Positions 43,222 to 51,587 of a stretch of DNA of 64,000 nucleotides are shown piece after piece. Position 1 is the stretch's first letter; each line of letters starts with the position of its first letter. This DNA comes from Bacteroidaceae bacterium (GTDB lineage: Bacteria; Bacteroidota; Bacteroidia; Bacteroidales; Bacteroidaceae), in contig JAFUWG010000036.1 in assembly GCA_017483605.1 (NCBI GenBank), forward strand, positions 45,369-109,368, in the 5' to 3' direction. Under the pieces are notes generated by a model. That model worked only from the letters and a program-made list of their open reading frames with translations, did no database searches and was not told the origin of the DNA. The translations under genes and the position numbers were made by a program.

Positions 43222-44247
43222 TTATTTCTTCAAGACCCGTTTGTAAATCCAACGTGCCAGTTTGCCGAGGGGAGTGTATCGGATGCCCCAGTCGGTGATG
43301 GCTTGGGCAAAGAGGGCCTCGATGTGAGGGTCCTTCTGGGGATGTTCCATGCGTGTGAGGGGAAGAGGGGTTTGAAGGGGCTCACGGTCAAACTCATAGT
43401 ACTGAAGGATGTCAAAAGAACGGAAGTGGGTGCCGTTCTTCAGCCCGATGTTGCGCACAAGGGTGTGAGCAGGGGTGAGGCAGAGTCCACCTGCTTTATA
43501 GATGGCAATTTCCCAACAGATGTCCCACGGAATGGGGCGTTTATCGAGGCTTTTGAGGCAGGGGAAGACACCGCCGTACTGGATGGCAAGTTGGTCTTCG
43601 GGGGTCATGCCTTGGAGGGCTTCTTCGCGAGTCTTGTAGTGAACGAAGTGTTGCTGCCAGCGGTCACGCCATGTGCCCCACCCCCAGCCAGACATGTGAG
43701 GTGTGAAGTAGAAGTTTTGAGTTTGTGAGTTTTTGAGTTCTTGAGTTTTTGAGTTCTTGAGTTTTTGAGTTTTTAAGTTTTTAAGTTCTTGAGTTTTTGA
43801 GTTAAGGTTAGGATCAAGGTCAAGGTTAGTGAAGCCTGCCACGTGCATGACAGTGGGGATGTCGGCATAGAGGTCGAAGGCTTGGTTCATGTATTGGAGA
43901 TAGTAAGGGGAGGTGCAGATGTCATCTTCGAGGACAATGATACGGTCGTGGGTCTCGAAGACCTGTGCGATGCCTTCGGTGATGTTGCGTTCGAGGTAGA
44001 TGTTTTCGGGGCGAAGAACGAGGGTGACGCTGTGGAGCAGTTTTTCGTTGTCGGCTCGACGTTTGAAGTCATGGAGTTGCTGGCGGACTTCGTTCACCTG
44101 TTGCCACGATTTTTCATCCTTTCCTCCGTCTGAAAAGACATAGAGGTCGGTGTCTGCAGCAAGGGTGTTGCGAACCAGACAGTCGAGGGTTTTCAACATG
44201 TTGTCGGCACGGTTGTAAACAAAGAGAGCAACAGGAGATAGGGACAT
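43222..44247 (-). CDS. Glycosyltransferase with an octanucleotide repeat tract in frame
   Basis: The 341-residue protein starts MSLSPVALFVYNRADNMLKT, directly behind a TATCTTTG box; a longer frame (44307) would include the promoter. GT-A features are VFSDGGKDEKSW near 40 and RIIVLEDDICTSPYYL near 107 with the DDI metal-binding motif. FTPHMSGWGWGTW near 185 is typical of this family. Between them, residues about 149-176 read as repeats of KTQELKN and KTQKLKN. They are encoded by ten 8-bp units, so the tract is an insertion that the fold does not need. A change of one unit would shift the frame and truncate the enzyme. Confidence 0.87.
   Translation of the reverse strand: MSLSPVALFVYNRADNMLKTLDCLVRNTLAADTDLYVFSDGGKDEKSWQQVNEVRQQLHDFKRRADNEKLLHSVTLVLRPENIYLERNITEGIAQVFETHDRIIVLEDDICTSPYYLQYMNQAFDLYADIPTVMHVAGFTNLDLDPNLNSKTQELKNLKTQKLKNSKTQELKNSQTQNFYFTPHMSGWGWGTWRDRWQQHFVHYKTREEALQGMTPEDQLAIQYGGVFPCLKSLDKRPIPWDICWEIAIYKAGGLCLTPAHTLVRNIGLKNGTHFRSFDILQYYEFDREPLQTPLPLTRMEHPQKDPHIEALFAQAITDWGIRYTPLGKLARWIYKRVLKK
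43719..43798. repeat. 8-bp tandem repeat (GAGTTTTT-type), ten units inside a glycosyltransferase gene
   Basis: Units GAGTTTGT, GAGTTTTT, GAGTTCTT, AAGTTTTT and AAGTTCTT follow each other without gap. Eight is not a multiple of three. Imperfect half-units flank both sides. The same octamer family fills the dxs-trkA gap. Confidence 0.95.
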
Positions 44248-44277
44248 AGAAGAGAGGATTGTTAAGTGTTTTGTTTG

Positions 44278-44285
44278 CAAAGATA
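44278..44285 (-). promoter_or_regulatory. -7 promoter box for the repeat-bearing glycosyltransferase
   Basis: The minus strand reads TATCTTTG, 30 bases before the preferred start at 44247. Confidence 0.7.
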
Positions 44286-44372
44286 GTGCAAATCGAACAC
44301 AAAACAAAACAAATTCATTTGTTTTTTATGCTGAGATGCAGCCTATCTTATGTAAAGATAAACAAAAAAGTG

Positions 44373-44380
44373 TACCTTTG
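44373..44380 (+). promoter_or_regulatory. -7 promoter box for licD
   Basis: TACCTTTG, divergent from the glycosyltransferase promoter. It is followed by two short repeats of AATGGTAAAT before the ATG at 44419. Confidence 0.7.
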
Positions 44381-44418
44381 CAAATGTAAATGGTAAATTA
44401 TCAAATGGTAAATGGATT

Positions 44419-45222
44419 ATGGCGAGTTTTGACGCGAAAGAACTGAGGGCGAAGTACAACCCTGAAGGGTCGCTGACATGGCGGATGCAGGAGCGGATGC
44501 TGGAGGTGCTGGAGGTGATAGACGGCATCTGCCGGCGGCACGAGATTTCCTATTGGCTGTCGGGTGGCAGTATGCTGGGAGCGGTGCGTCATCAGGGGTT
44601 TATCCCTTGGGACGACGATTTGGACATTGAGATGCTGCGTCCCGACTTTGAGCGGCTGATGGCGATTCTGCCCAAGGAACTGCCTGAACATTTGGCATTG
44701 CAGTGGCACACGACGGATGAGAATTATTTCTTTCAGTTTGCAAAGGTGAGGGACAGGAACAGCCGCCTGTTTGAACGGAACGGCTACGACAAGGTGTGGA
44801 AGGAGCACGGCATCTGGGTGGACATCTTCCCTCTGGAGCGGGTGCCGCTGTGGATTCACAAACTGTCCAACACGACGTTTGGACACACGTACAAGATGAT
44901 GCGGACGGCACAGGAGCCCAAGAAGGTGATGGGGAAAGTAAGGGCATTGGCTGCTCTCAACAGGAATATCATCTTCCCAGTGTTGAGAGGGTTGGCAAAG
45001 GTGTTCCCAACAAAGTTTTATGATTTCGGTTTGGGGATTCCCTATTATGAAAAGTGTCCGAAGGAAGACTTCCTGCCTGTGCGATACGTGCCCTACGAGC
45101 ACACAAACGCCCCCATCATGAAAGAGGCCGAGAAGTGCCTTGCTTACAGGTATGGGGACTATATGAGCCTGCCGAAGAACCCAGGAAGCGAGTATCATTC
45201 GGAGGATGTGGAAATTTGGTGA
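44419..45222 (+). CDS. LicD-family phosphotransferase
   Basis: The 267-residue protein carries the LicD core YWLSGGSMLGAVRHQGFIPW followed by DDDLDIEML at about residues 46-73, with the acidic cluster that binds metal. WVDIFPLERVP near 133 is a second family block. LicD enzymes transfer phosphocholine or another alditol phosphate from a CDP-linked donor onto sugars of surface glycans. The CDP-glycerol-type cytidylyltransferase gene 0.7 kb away could make the donor (inference). It is convergent with the SDR gene, with one base between the stops. Confidence 0.92.
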   Translation: MASFDAKELRAKYNPEGSLTWRMQERMLEVLEVIDGICRRHEISYWLSGGSMLGAVRHQGFIPWDDDLDIEMLRPDFERLMAILPKELPEHLALQWHTTDENYFFQFAKVRDRNSRLFERNGYDKVWKEHGIWVDIFPLERVPLWIHKLSNTTFGHTYKMMRTAQEPKKVMGKVRALAALNRNIIFPVLRGLAKVFPTKFYDFGLGIPYYEKCPKEDFLPVRYVPYEHTNAPIMKEAEKCLAYRYGDYMSLPKNPGSEYHSEDVEIW

Positions 45223-45223
45223 G

Positions 45224-45961
45224 TCACACCTTCACTCTTCCGCTCTGCACTTTGTAATCGTAAGAATGGATGCCCTCGGCTCGGAAGTCGGCATGATAGC
45301 GTTCGAGCACTTGGTGATACACCTCTTCGTACTGCGGTATGAAGAGGTCTTCTTTTCTCTCCAGATGGGCAATGATGTCCTGTGCAAGCCCCCCAATCTT
45401 GGCGAGGTCGGTTTTGCCTTTTGTGAAACTGGTACCTTGGATAGACCCGGGAGAGACATTGAGAATACGATTGGACGTGCCCGCCTTCAGGAGTTCCACA
45501 TTGACGCTCTCGATGAAGACCTTGAGGGCGGCTTTGGTGGCTGCATAGACGGAGAAGAAAGGAGAGGTCATAAAGCCCGCAATGCTGACCATCACGCCGC
45601 AATAGAAATCCTCCGTCGATTCCAACTTGGGATAGAATCGTTTAAGGATTCGCAAGGTGGGCAGGGTGTTGACCTGAAAAGACTGGGTGATGGTCTCCTC
45701 TGGAATATCACGGAAAAGTGCCAAGCGGCCGAAGCCTGCTGTTATCATCAGGGTGTCACAATCCAGAAACTGGTCGAAAAGGGAATAATCGTCGGATGTC
45801 AGGTCGAAAACATACTCCTCAAACTTGGGGTTGCGATACTCTTCTGGAACTGTCGCCTTGTCAACGATGTACACCTTCTCGCATTCTGGACGACAAGCCA
45901 GTTCCGTGGCAATCGCAAGCCCGATGCCATTGGCTCCACCTACTATCAGTGCCTTCTTCAT
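45224..45961 (-). CDS. Short-chain dehydrogenase/reductase
   Basis: The 245-residue protein has the cofactor loop GGANGIG at 8-14 and the catalytic Ser126, Tyr139 and Lys143 (SVYAATK). It reduces or oxidises a keto or alcohol group with NAD(P)H. It starts five bases after the cytidylyltransferase gene, a pairing seen where an alditol phosphate is made and then activated with CTP. That suggests a role in making the polyol phosphate, but the substrate is not proven. Confidence 0.9.
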   Translation of the reverse strand: MKKALIVGGANGIGLAIATELACRPECEKVYIVDKATVPEEYRNPKFEEYVFDLTSDDYSLFDQFLDCDTLMITAGFGRLALFRDIPEETITQSFQVNTLPTLRILKRFYPKLESTEDFYCGVMVSIAGFMTSPFFSVYAATKAALKVFIESVNVELLKAGTSNRILNVSPGSIQGTSFTKGKTDLAKIGGLAQDIIAHLERKEDLFIPQYEEVYHQVLERYHADFRAEGIHSYDYKVQSGRVKV

Positions 45962-45966
45962 GAACG

Positions 45967-46425
45967 TTATTTTACTCTGACGTCAGGATTGACTTTCGAT
46001 TCGTGCTTAGACTTCATGTCGTTGTAATTCTCCAAAATCTCTTGCTTGATTTTGGTGGAGGACACACCGTCGCCGTATGGGAAGTAGAAAACGGTGACAC
46101 CGAGGTCCTTGAGATAGTCGTACTTGCCTGTCCAGTCATCACCCACCACAAAGACATCAATGTTGAGTTTCTTGACCAACTCCGTGTGGTCGAGCGAATG
46201 CTGAGGAATGACCACATCAGGGGCTTTGAGTGCCTTCAGGATGGCAATACGCTCTTCGAATGGGATGACAGGGGGACGCTTGTAACTGCACACAAGTTCG
46301 TCGGTGCTGACACCCACGATGAGGGTGTCGCCCAGTCCGCGGGCGTATTCTATCATTTTCAGATGGTTGGAGTGGAACATATCGAAGGTTCCTGATGTGT
46401 AAACGACGACTCTATTGTTGTACAT
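45967..46425 (-). CDS. tagD: Glycerol-3-phosphate-type cytidylyltransferase
   Basis: The 152-residue product starts MYNNRVVVYTSGTFDMFHSN. The nucleotidyltransferase motif is GTFD at 12-15 with His18 and His21 (FHSNH), and YGDGVSSTKI near 124 matches the second TagD motif. The enzyme joins CTP and glycerol-3-phosphate, or a similar alditol phosphate, to give a CDP donor. The frame upstream to 46530 contains the promoter and is not used. It forms an operon with the SDR gene. Confidence 0.88.
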   Translation of the reverse strand: MYNNRVVVYTSGTFDMFHSNHLKMIEYARGLGDTLIVGVSTDELVCSYKRPPVIPFEERIAILKALKAPDVVIPQHSLDHTELVKKLNIDVFVVGDDWTGKYDYLKDLGVTVFYFPYGDGVSSTKIKQEILENYNDMKSKHESKVNPDVRVK

Positions 46426-46453
46426 GATTGACAGGATTTTGAGTTTCTGGGGG

Positions 46454-46461
46454 CAAAGGTA
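46454..46461 (-). promoter_or_regulatory. -7 promoter box for the cytidylyltransferase operon
   Basis: The minus strand reads TACCTTTG, 29 bases before the start at 46425. Confidence 0.7.
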
Positions 46462-46485
46462 CGGATTTTTTCTTAAATATCCCCC

Positions 46486-46524
46486 GATGGAAGAAAAAAG
46501 ATTATCAACCTTTTTTCTTCCATC
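46486..46524 (-). terminator. Hairpin at the end of the acyltransferase operon
   Basis: GATGGAAGAAAAAA (46486-46499) and TTTTTTCTTCCATC (46511-46524) pair perfectly. The first part on the minus strand encodes the final residues of the acyltransferase (WKKKG). Confidence 0.45.
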
Positions 46525-47551
46525 GTCCACTCAGCCATGGGACTTTTTCCACGTATGGCACTAAAAGGAAGCATACGCCGAAAAGGATGAAGATGAGGAT
46601 GGCGTAATCGTCCCAATGCCCACGGAGGGTACGCACATTGGCAGAACGTATCATCTTATAAAGCATCATGAGGGGATAGTGAGCCACGAAGAAGACCATC
46701 GAGTGTTCACCAATATAGTTGATGACGGGAATGCGAGGCAGATGGATGGTCAGCAAGATGCCTGAAAGTCCGCAGAGTGCCAAAGTGATGTCAACCACCG
46801 TAACGATGGGGCTACCCTTCCAGATGTTGTCCACCATCGTGTACTCCCCCATGTAGGTGGCATTAAGATAGATGAAAAGTGCCAACAGAATGCCCGACAC
46901 GCCAAGGGTGATGTTCTCGCCCATCTTCTCAATGGCAAAGTGCCACACACGTCCCAGATAGAAAAGATAGATGCCAATGAAGACATTGTCGAAACCGAAC
47001 CACATCGGATTGTCTTTCGTCCAAAGCCAATAACTGACGAAGGGCAGGAGGAAGATAAACCAGTGTATCTTAAAGTTGCGTGTCTTACCGGCAATGTCCA
47101 GTTTGAAGAGGGGTGGAACCTTGGTGATGAGATGTGCCACAACGTATGCCATGAAGAAGGAGAAGAGGAACCAACAGGGGATATTGCCATAGAACTGGCT
47201 GGACTCCCACAGGTGGCTGAGTTTGACCTGTTTGGAAAGGGCATTGTTGGGGTCGAAAATGAAGATGACAAAGAAAAAATAAATGAGGTTGCCAATCGTG
47301 CCCCACACCACATACGGGATGAGCAGACGCTTGGCTTTGTCGAGAAGGTACTCCTTTGTGTTGCCTGAGACGGTCTTGTTGAAATAGCCCGCCTTGAAGA
47401 AGAAGAAAGACATGAAGAAGTAGGACCAGTGCATGATGGGTGTCCACCAGTCGGCATTGCCAAAGCCACAGGCGTTGGTGATGTGCAGCATCATCATGCG
47501 GATGATACAGATGCCGCACAGGAGGTCGAAAGCGTGATTACGTTGTTTCAT
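46505..47551 (-). CDS. Membrane acyltransferase 3 family protein (paralog A)
   Basis: The 348-residue protein has about ten hydrophobic helices. It begins MKQRNHAFDLLCGICIIRMM and shares FFFFKAGYFNKTVSG, RLLIPYVVWGTIG and NYIGEHSMVFFVAHYPL with the genes at 49519 and 50556. The family transfers acetyl or other acyl groups to membrane-bound sugars. The classical His of the first helix is within RMMMLH. It is last in a chain of four-base overlaps reaching back to 51575. Confidence 0.9.
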   Translation of the reverse strand: MKQRNHAFDLLCGICIIRMMMLHITNACGFGNADWWTPIMHWSYFFMSFFFFKAGYFNKTVSGNTKEYLLDKAKRLLIPYVVWGTIGNLIYFFFVIFIFDPNNALSKQVKLSHLWESSQFYGNIPCWFLFSFFMAYVVAHLITKVPPLFKLDIAGKTRNFKIHWFIFLLPFVSYWLWTKDNPMWFGFDNVFIGIYLFYLGRVWHFAIEKMGENITLGVSGILLALFIYLNATYMGEYTMVDNIWKGSPIVTVVDITLALCGLSGILLTIHLPRIPVINYIGEHSMVFFVAHYPLMMLYKMIRSANVRTLRGHWDDYAILIFILFGVCFLLVPYVEKVPWLSGRWKKKG

Positions 47552-48627
47552 TTTTCTTTCGTTACAGGTCTTCCAAACAAGTATTCTTTCAAGACTGGAC
47601 TCATTCTCAATATATTGCTGACAAGCAGACAGAAGGCGATGACCACAAGGGCAACGCTGACTGAGAGCACAATGTCGATGACGAAATTGGGATGGTTGGC
47701 ATCAAGCCATTTGCCCACTTGAGGCATCTTGGGCAGCAGGATAAAGTGGAGCAGATAGATGTCGAGGGTGCGAGTGCCGATGTATTGCAACCCCTTACCG
47801 ATGGAATGCTGCTGAGTAAAGTGCTGCTGATAGTGACGGAAGAACATAACCACCGTGAACATCAAGGTGTACATGGCAAGTGTCTTGGGCAGATTCGTCC
47901 ATTCCTGTTTCATGTAGTGCCACTTGAAAATGTCGGCACAACAGAGGAAGGCAAGCACAACAATGACAGGGAAGAACCATCGGGCATCGAAAAGACGTTG
48001 GGTGCCCTGCCAAAAACGATGCACCAGATTGCCCATCAAGAAGAAATGCAGGAACTTGAGGGTCTCATAACAGGAACTGTACATCATAAAGTCGGTCTTG
48101 TACCATTTGCCAAACTCTTGGGGCATATACAGCGACAGATAGGCAACGAGGCTTGCCACCCATAAAATGAAGATGGCGATGTGTTCCACTTTTTTGCCCC
48201 AACGCTGGAAAAAGGCTGACACCAAATAATAGACAAGGAACATCTGCAAGAGCACCCACGTGAACCAATAGCCTCCTTTGGTGGGGCTATGCATACACTT
48301 CATGAAGCCTTCGGCAAAAGGGAGTTTCCCTTTCAGCACCAAGAAAACGCACAAGAAGACGAGGGCTGGCAGCACCTGCACTTTGAGTTTCTTCCAGGTG
48401 AGGGCGGCAAAGTTCTGAGGCGTCCAAATCCAAGTGGCTTTATAGGCCAAGAAGCCACTTACAAAGAAGAAAAGGGGCATACGGAAGAGCACAAGAAACG
48501 GCAGGGAGGCTGAAATCTTCTCCGACTCGCCGAAGCCGAACTGTGCAACGTGGTAGGATACGACAAGTATCATGGTGAAACCACGCATGGCATCGAGCCA
48601 TTCCATTCTCTTCTTATTTTCTTCCAT
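47548..48627 (-). CDS. Membrane acyltransferase 3 family protein (divergent type)
   Basis: The 359-residue protein starts MEENKKRMEWLDAMRGFTMI, the classical acyltransferase-3 opening with WLDAMRG and VVSYH, and FRMPLFFFVSGFLA next. About ten membrane helices follow. It is more like common O-acetyltransferases than the three paralogs around it. It overlaps the following gene by four bases and the preceding GT14 gene by 14. Confidence 0.92.
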   Translation of the reverse strand: MEENKKRMEWLDAMRGFTMILVVSYHVAQFGFGESEKISASLPFLVLFRMPLFFFVSGFLAYKATWIWTPQNFAALTWKKLKVQVLPALVFLCVFLVLKGKLPFAEGFMKCMHSPTKGGYWFTWVLLQMFLVYYLVSAFFQRWGKKVEHIAIFILWVASLVAYLSLYMPQEFGKWYKTDFMMYSSCYETLKFLHFFLMGNLVHRFWQGTQRLFDARWFFPVIVVLAFLCCADIFKWHYMKQEWTNLPKTLAMYTLMFTVVMFFRHYQQHFTQQHSIGKGLQYIGTRTLDIYLLHFILLPKMPQVGKWLDANHPNFVIDIVLSVSVALVVIAFCLLVSNILRMSPVLKEYLFGRPVTKEK

Positions 48628-49522
48628 GGAGTCGTTCTACAAGTTTGTCGCTTTTGCCACTGATGAGTTTTCGGGTGAACATCCGACCGCTTGCCATCAA
48701 GGTGTCATAATCCGTTTCGTCCATCACCTTGATGACGGGCTCATAAATGATGAAGTGAAGAGGGGTCAATGCAGCCAAACCCGGGTAGGCACCTTCCACC
48801 AAGAGACACTTTGATGCCCACTCAGGTGTGTTGAAAGCGATGGTCTGGATGATAGTTTCTGCCTGACCGAAGGAATCGACGAAGTAACGGCGAATCTCTG
48901 GCTTACATACGTACATATTATATATATAAGATGCAAAATCTTGAGAGATGCACCACCAAGCCGAGCCTTTATAGAGATGCCACATCCTGCCATCCACCGT
49001 AAAGTGAAGTTTCTTCCGCATCCCCAATAGGGCTTTTGTTTTTCGGCAAAGGATGCTCAAACGCTGATTCCATTGATTGTTCAAGGCTCCGAAGTGGAAG
49101 AACGGGCGGGAGCATTGATAGAGGTTCCGTTGCTGCGGATTGATAGTGTCGGTGTCCATGCAGATGCCACAAAGAAGTTCCTTGCCACTCTGTTCCTCTA
49201 GCCATGCCGTGATGCGTTCATTGCTCCACAAAGGATAATCCATACCAGAGAGGAAGAAGATGCGGTCGAAAGGAACAGGAAAGTCAATGGCGGCTTTGAT
49301 GAGTGCCATCTGATAGTCAACCTCAAGGATGGTGCCCCACCGCACATTGATGCGGTCAGACAAAAAATGCACATTCTCTTGATGGATGAGCGTGGTGAAA
49401 GGCGTCATGTCCGACTTCTTGTCGATATGGACAAAGAAGTGAGCATCGGGATGAAGAGCCTCTATCAACCGCTTCAGTTGAGGGGCATCGGTATGGGCAG
49501 AGATGAGATAGGCAATGTTCAT
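48614..49522 (-). CDS. Core-2/I-branching-type glycosyltransferase (GT14)
   Basis: The 302-residue product starts MNIAYLISAHTDAPQLKRLI. HFFVHIDKKSDM near 31, FFLSGMDYPLWS near 92, and GSAWWCISQDFASYI near 190 mark the GT14 family, which makes beta-1,6 branches of N-acetylglucosamine or xylose-type links. It acts in the cytoplasm on glycan precursors. The upstream 41 codons in frame overlap the previous gene and are not used. Confidence 0.92.
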   Translation of the reverse strand: MNIAYLISAHTDAPQLKRLIEALHPDAHFFVHIDKKSDMTPFTTLIHQENVHFLSDRINVRWGTILEVDYQMALIKAAIDFPVPFDRIFFLSGMDYPLWSNERITAWLEEQSGKELLCGICMDTDTINPQQRNLYQCSRPFFHFGALNNQWNQRLSILCRKTKALLGMRKKLHFTVDGRMWHLYKGSAWWCISQDFASYIYNMYVCKPEIRRYFVDSFGQAETIIQTIAFNTPEWASKCLLVEGAYPGLAALTPLHFIIYEPVIKVMDETDYDTLMASGRMFTRKLISGKSDKLVERLHGRK

Positions 49523-50559
49523 GCAGCAACTTTTAACTGAGGTTTCTTGAAACGCCCACTGAGCCACGGCACTCGCTCCACATACGGAACCAGCCATGTG
49601 CAGATGGAGAACACGAAGACGAGCAGGACAATGAAATCGTCCCAATGGCCATAGATGCTATGACCAAAGGAGATATGAGTGAATCGGTAAAACTGCAAGA
49701 GTGGATAATGGGCAACGAAATAGACCATAGAGTGCTGTCCGATATAATTGACAACAGGCACACGCTTGAGTGGCAACTTGATGAGGAATCCAGACAGGCC
49801 TATTAGAATGATCATGGTGTTGAAGAAGGCTGCCCACGGATTGCCACGGAAAAGGTTGGTGCTCATGGCATACTCGCCGTGCCACACGATGTTGAGCACG
49901 ATGAAAGCCAATATCAAGAATGATGAAACAATGAGTGTGACATTTCGCCCCATGCGGTCAATCAGCCAGTGCCATGTACGTCCCAGATTGAAGAAGAACA
50001 CACCCATGAACACATTGCTAAGACTCATGGGAAGCGGATTGTCCAGCGTCCACATCCAATAACTGATGAAGGGACAGGAAAGTATCACCACCGTCTGAAA
50101 AACCGAAATGGGCTTGACAATGTGAATCTTCTTGATGAAATGCACCAACACATAGGCAGAAAAGAACGAGAACAGGAACCAGACGGGCTCATTGCCCCAG
50201 AAGGAACTTGTCTGCCACAGATGGCTCCATTCCATCGGCTCAATGGGATGGTGATAACGGTCTATCTCAAAAGGAAGGTAGATGCAGTAGATGATAAAAC
50301 CGATGGTACCCCACACCACGTATGGAATCAGCAGACGTTTCGCCTTGTCTATCACATAGGCCTTCGTATTGCCTGAGACGGTCTTGTTGAAATACCCAGC
50401 CTTGAAGAAGAAGAAACACATGAAGAAGAACGACCAAGCCATCACGACCTTCCACCAGTCATCACCTTTGTGGCCACAGAAGGTGATGGTGTGCAGGCAT
50501 ATCATACGGATGATACAGATGCCGCAGAGGAAATCGAATGTATGGTTACGCTCTTTCAT
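49519..50559 (-). CDS. Membrane acyltransferase 3 family protein (paralog B)
   Basis: The 346 residues open MKERNHTFDFLCGICIIRMI and share GYFNKTVSGNTKAYVIDKAK with paralog A almost word for word, as well as NYIGQHSMVYFVAHYPLL. About ten membrane helices are predicted. It overlaps the GT14 start by four bases. Substrate and acyl group are unknown. Confidence 0.9.
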   Translation of the reverse strand: MKERNHTFDFLCGICIIRMICLHTITFCGHKGDDWWKVVMAWSFFFMCFFFFKAGYFNKTVSGNTKAYVIDKAKRLLIPYVVWGTIGFIIYCIYLPFEIDRYHHPIEPMEWSHLWQTSSFWGNEPVWFLFSFFSAYVLVHFIKKIHIVKPISVFQTVVILSCPFISYWMWTLDNPLPMSLSNVFMGVFFFNLGRTWHWLIDRMGRNVTLIVSSFLILAFIVLNIVWHGEYAMSTNLFRGNPWAAFFNTMIILIGLSGFLIKLPLKRVPVVNYIGQHSMVYFVAHYPLLQFYRFTHISFGHSIYGHWDDFIVLLVFVFSICTWLVPYVERVPWLSGRFKKPQLKVAA

Positions 50560-51575
50560 GGTTGCAAATATACTTCTTTTTTCTTATATCTGCCACTCAA
50601 GTAGGAGATTTTTTCCACGTAGAGCACCAACCATGTGCAGGTGATGAGCACAAATGCCATCATCAGGATGAAATCCTCCCAGTGATGTACCACGGTGTGA
50701 TGAAACACCCGATGTGTGAAACAATAGAGAAAAATGAGTGGATAATGTGCCACAAAATAGACCATGGAATGTTCACCTATATAGCCAATGACTGGCACTC
50801 GCCTCTGTGGCAAAGCCAACAAAAGTCCCGAAATGCCGACCAAAGCACACACAGTGTTGACACCTGCCCCCCACGGATGCTGGACAAACTTGTTCAGACT
50901 CATATCATACTCGCCATGCCACCACCGATTGCCTACCACAAATTCGGCAATCAGCAAGACACTCAACAAGACAAGCCACCCTTGGGGCACTCGACGTTGC
51001 AGCCATCGCCATCCTCTCCCCAAATAGAAGAAGAACACACCCATGAACACATTGTCGAGACTCATCCAAAGAGGATTGTGCTGCGTCCATAGATAATAAC
51101 TGATGAAGGGGAAGAAGACGGATATCCAAGGCAGAAACTTCACCTTGTTGATAAAGTGTACCGCGACATACGCCATGAAGAAGGAGAACAAGAACCACAC
51201 GGGAGGATTCCCCCAGAAATGGCTATCTTCCCACAAGTGCTGCCATCGAAGAATCTTGTAATACTGTTGGAAATCATCAGGGAAGATGAACAGGAAAGAG
51301 AAAAAGACGATGCTGCCAATCGCTCCCCACACGAAATAAGGAACCAACAAACGCTTGATTCTGTCCTTGAGATAGGGCAAGGTCTTCCCCGAAACACCTT
51401 TGTTGAAATAGCCCGCCTTGAAGAAAAAGAAGGACATGAAAAAGAACGACCATGCCATCACTTTAGCAAACCAGAACTCACTACGATAGCCACACATGCT
51501 AATCACATGAAGCATGATCATACGCAAAATGCAGAGTCCGCACAAGAGGTCGAAAGCGTGGTTACGCTCTTTCAT
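50556..51575 (-). CDS. Membrane acyltransferase 3 family protein (paralog C)
   Basis: The 339 residues start MKERNHAFDLLCGLCILRMI and share AGYFNKGVSGKT and GYIGEHSMVYFVAHYPL with A and B. It overlaps paralog B by four bases and follows the LtaS-like gene by 12. Three related acyltransferases in one operon suggest acylation at different sites of one glycan, or redundancy. Confidence 0.9.
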   Translation of the reverse strand: MKERNHAFDLLCGLCILRMIMLHVISMCGYRSEFWFAKVMAWSFFFMSFFFFKAGYFNKGVSGKTLPYLKDRIKRLLVPYFVWGAIGSIVFFSFLFIFPDDFQQYYKILRWQHLWEDSHFWGNPPVWFLFSFFMAYVAVHFINKVKFLPWISVFFPFISYYLWTQHNPLWMSLDNVFMGVFFFYLGRGWRWLQRRVPQGWLVLLSVLLIAEFVVGNRWWHGEYDMSLNKFVQHPWGAGVNTVCALVGISGLLLALPQRRVPVIGYIGEHSMVYFVAHYPLIFLYCFTHRVFHHTVVHHWEDFILMMAFVLITCTWLVLYVEKISYLSGRYKKKEVYLQP

Positions 51576-51587
51576 ACACGATAGGAA

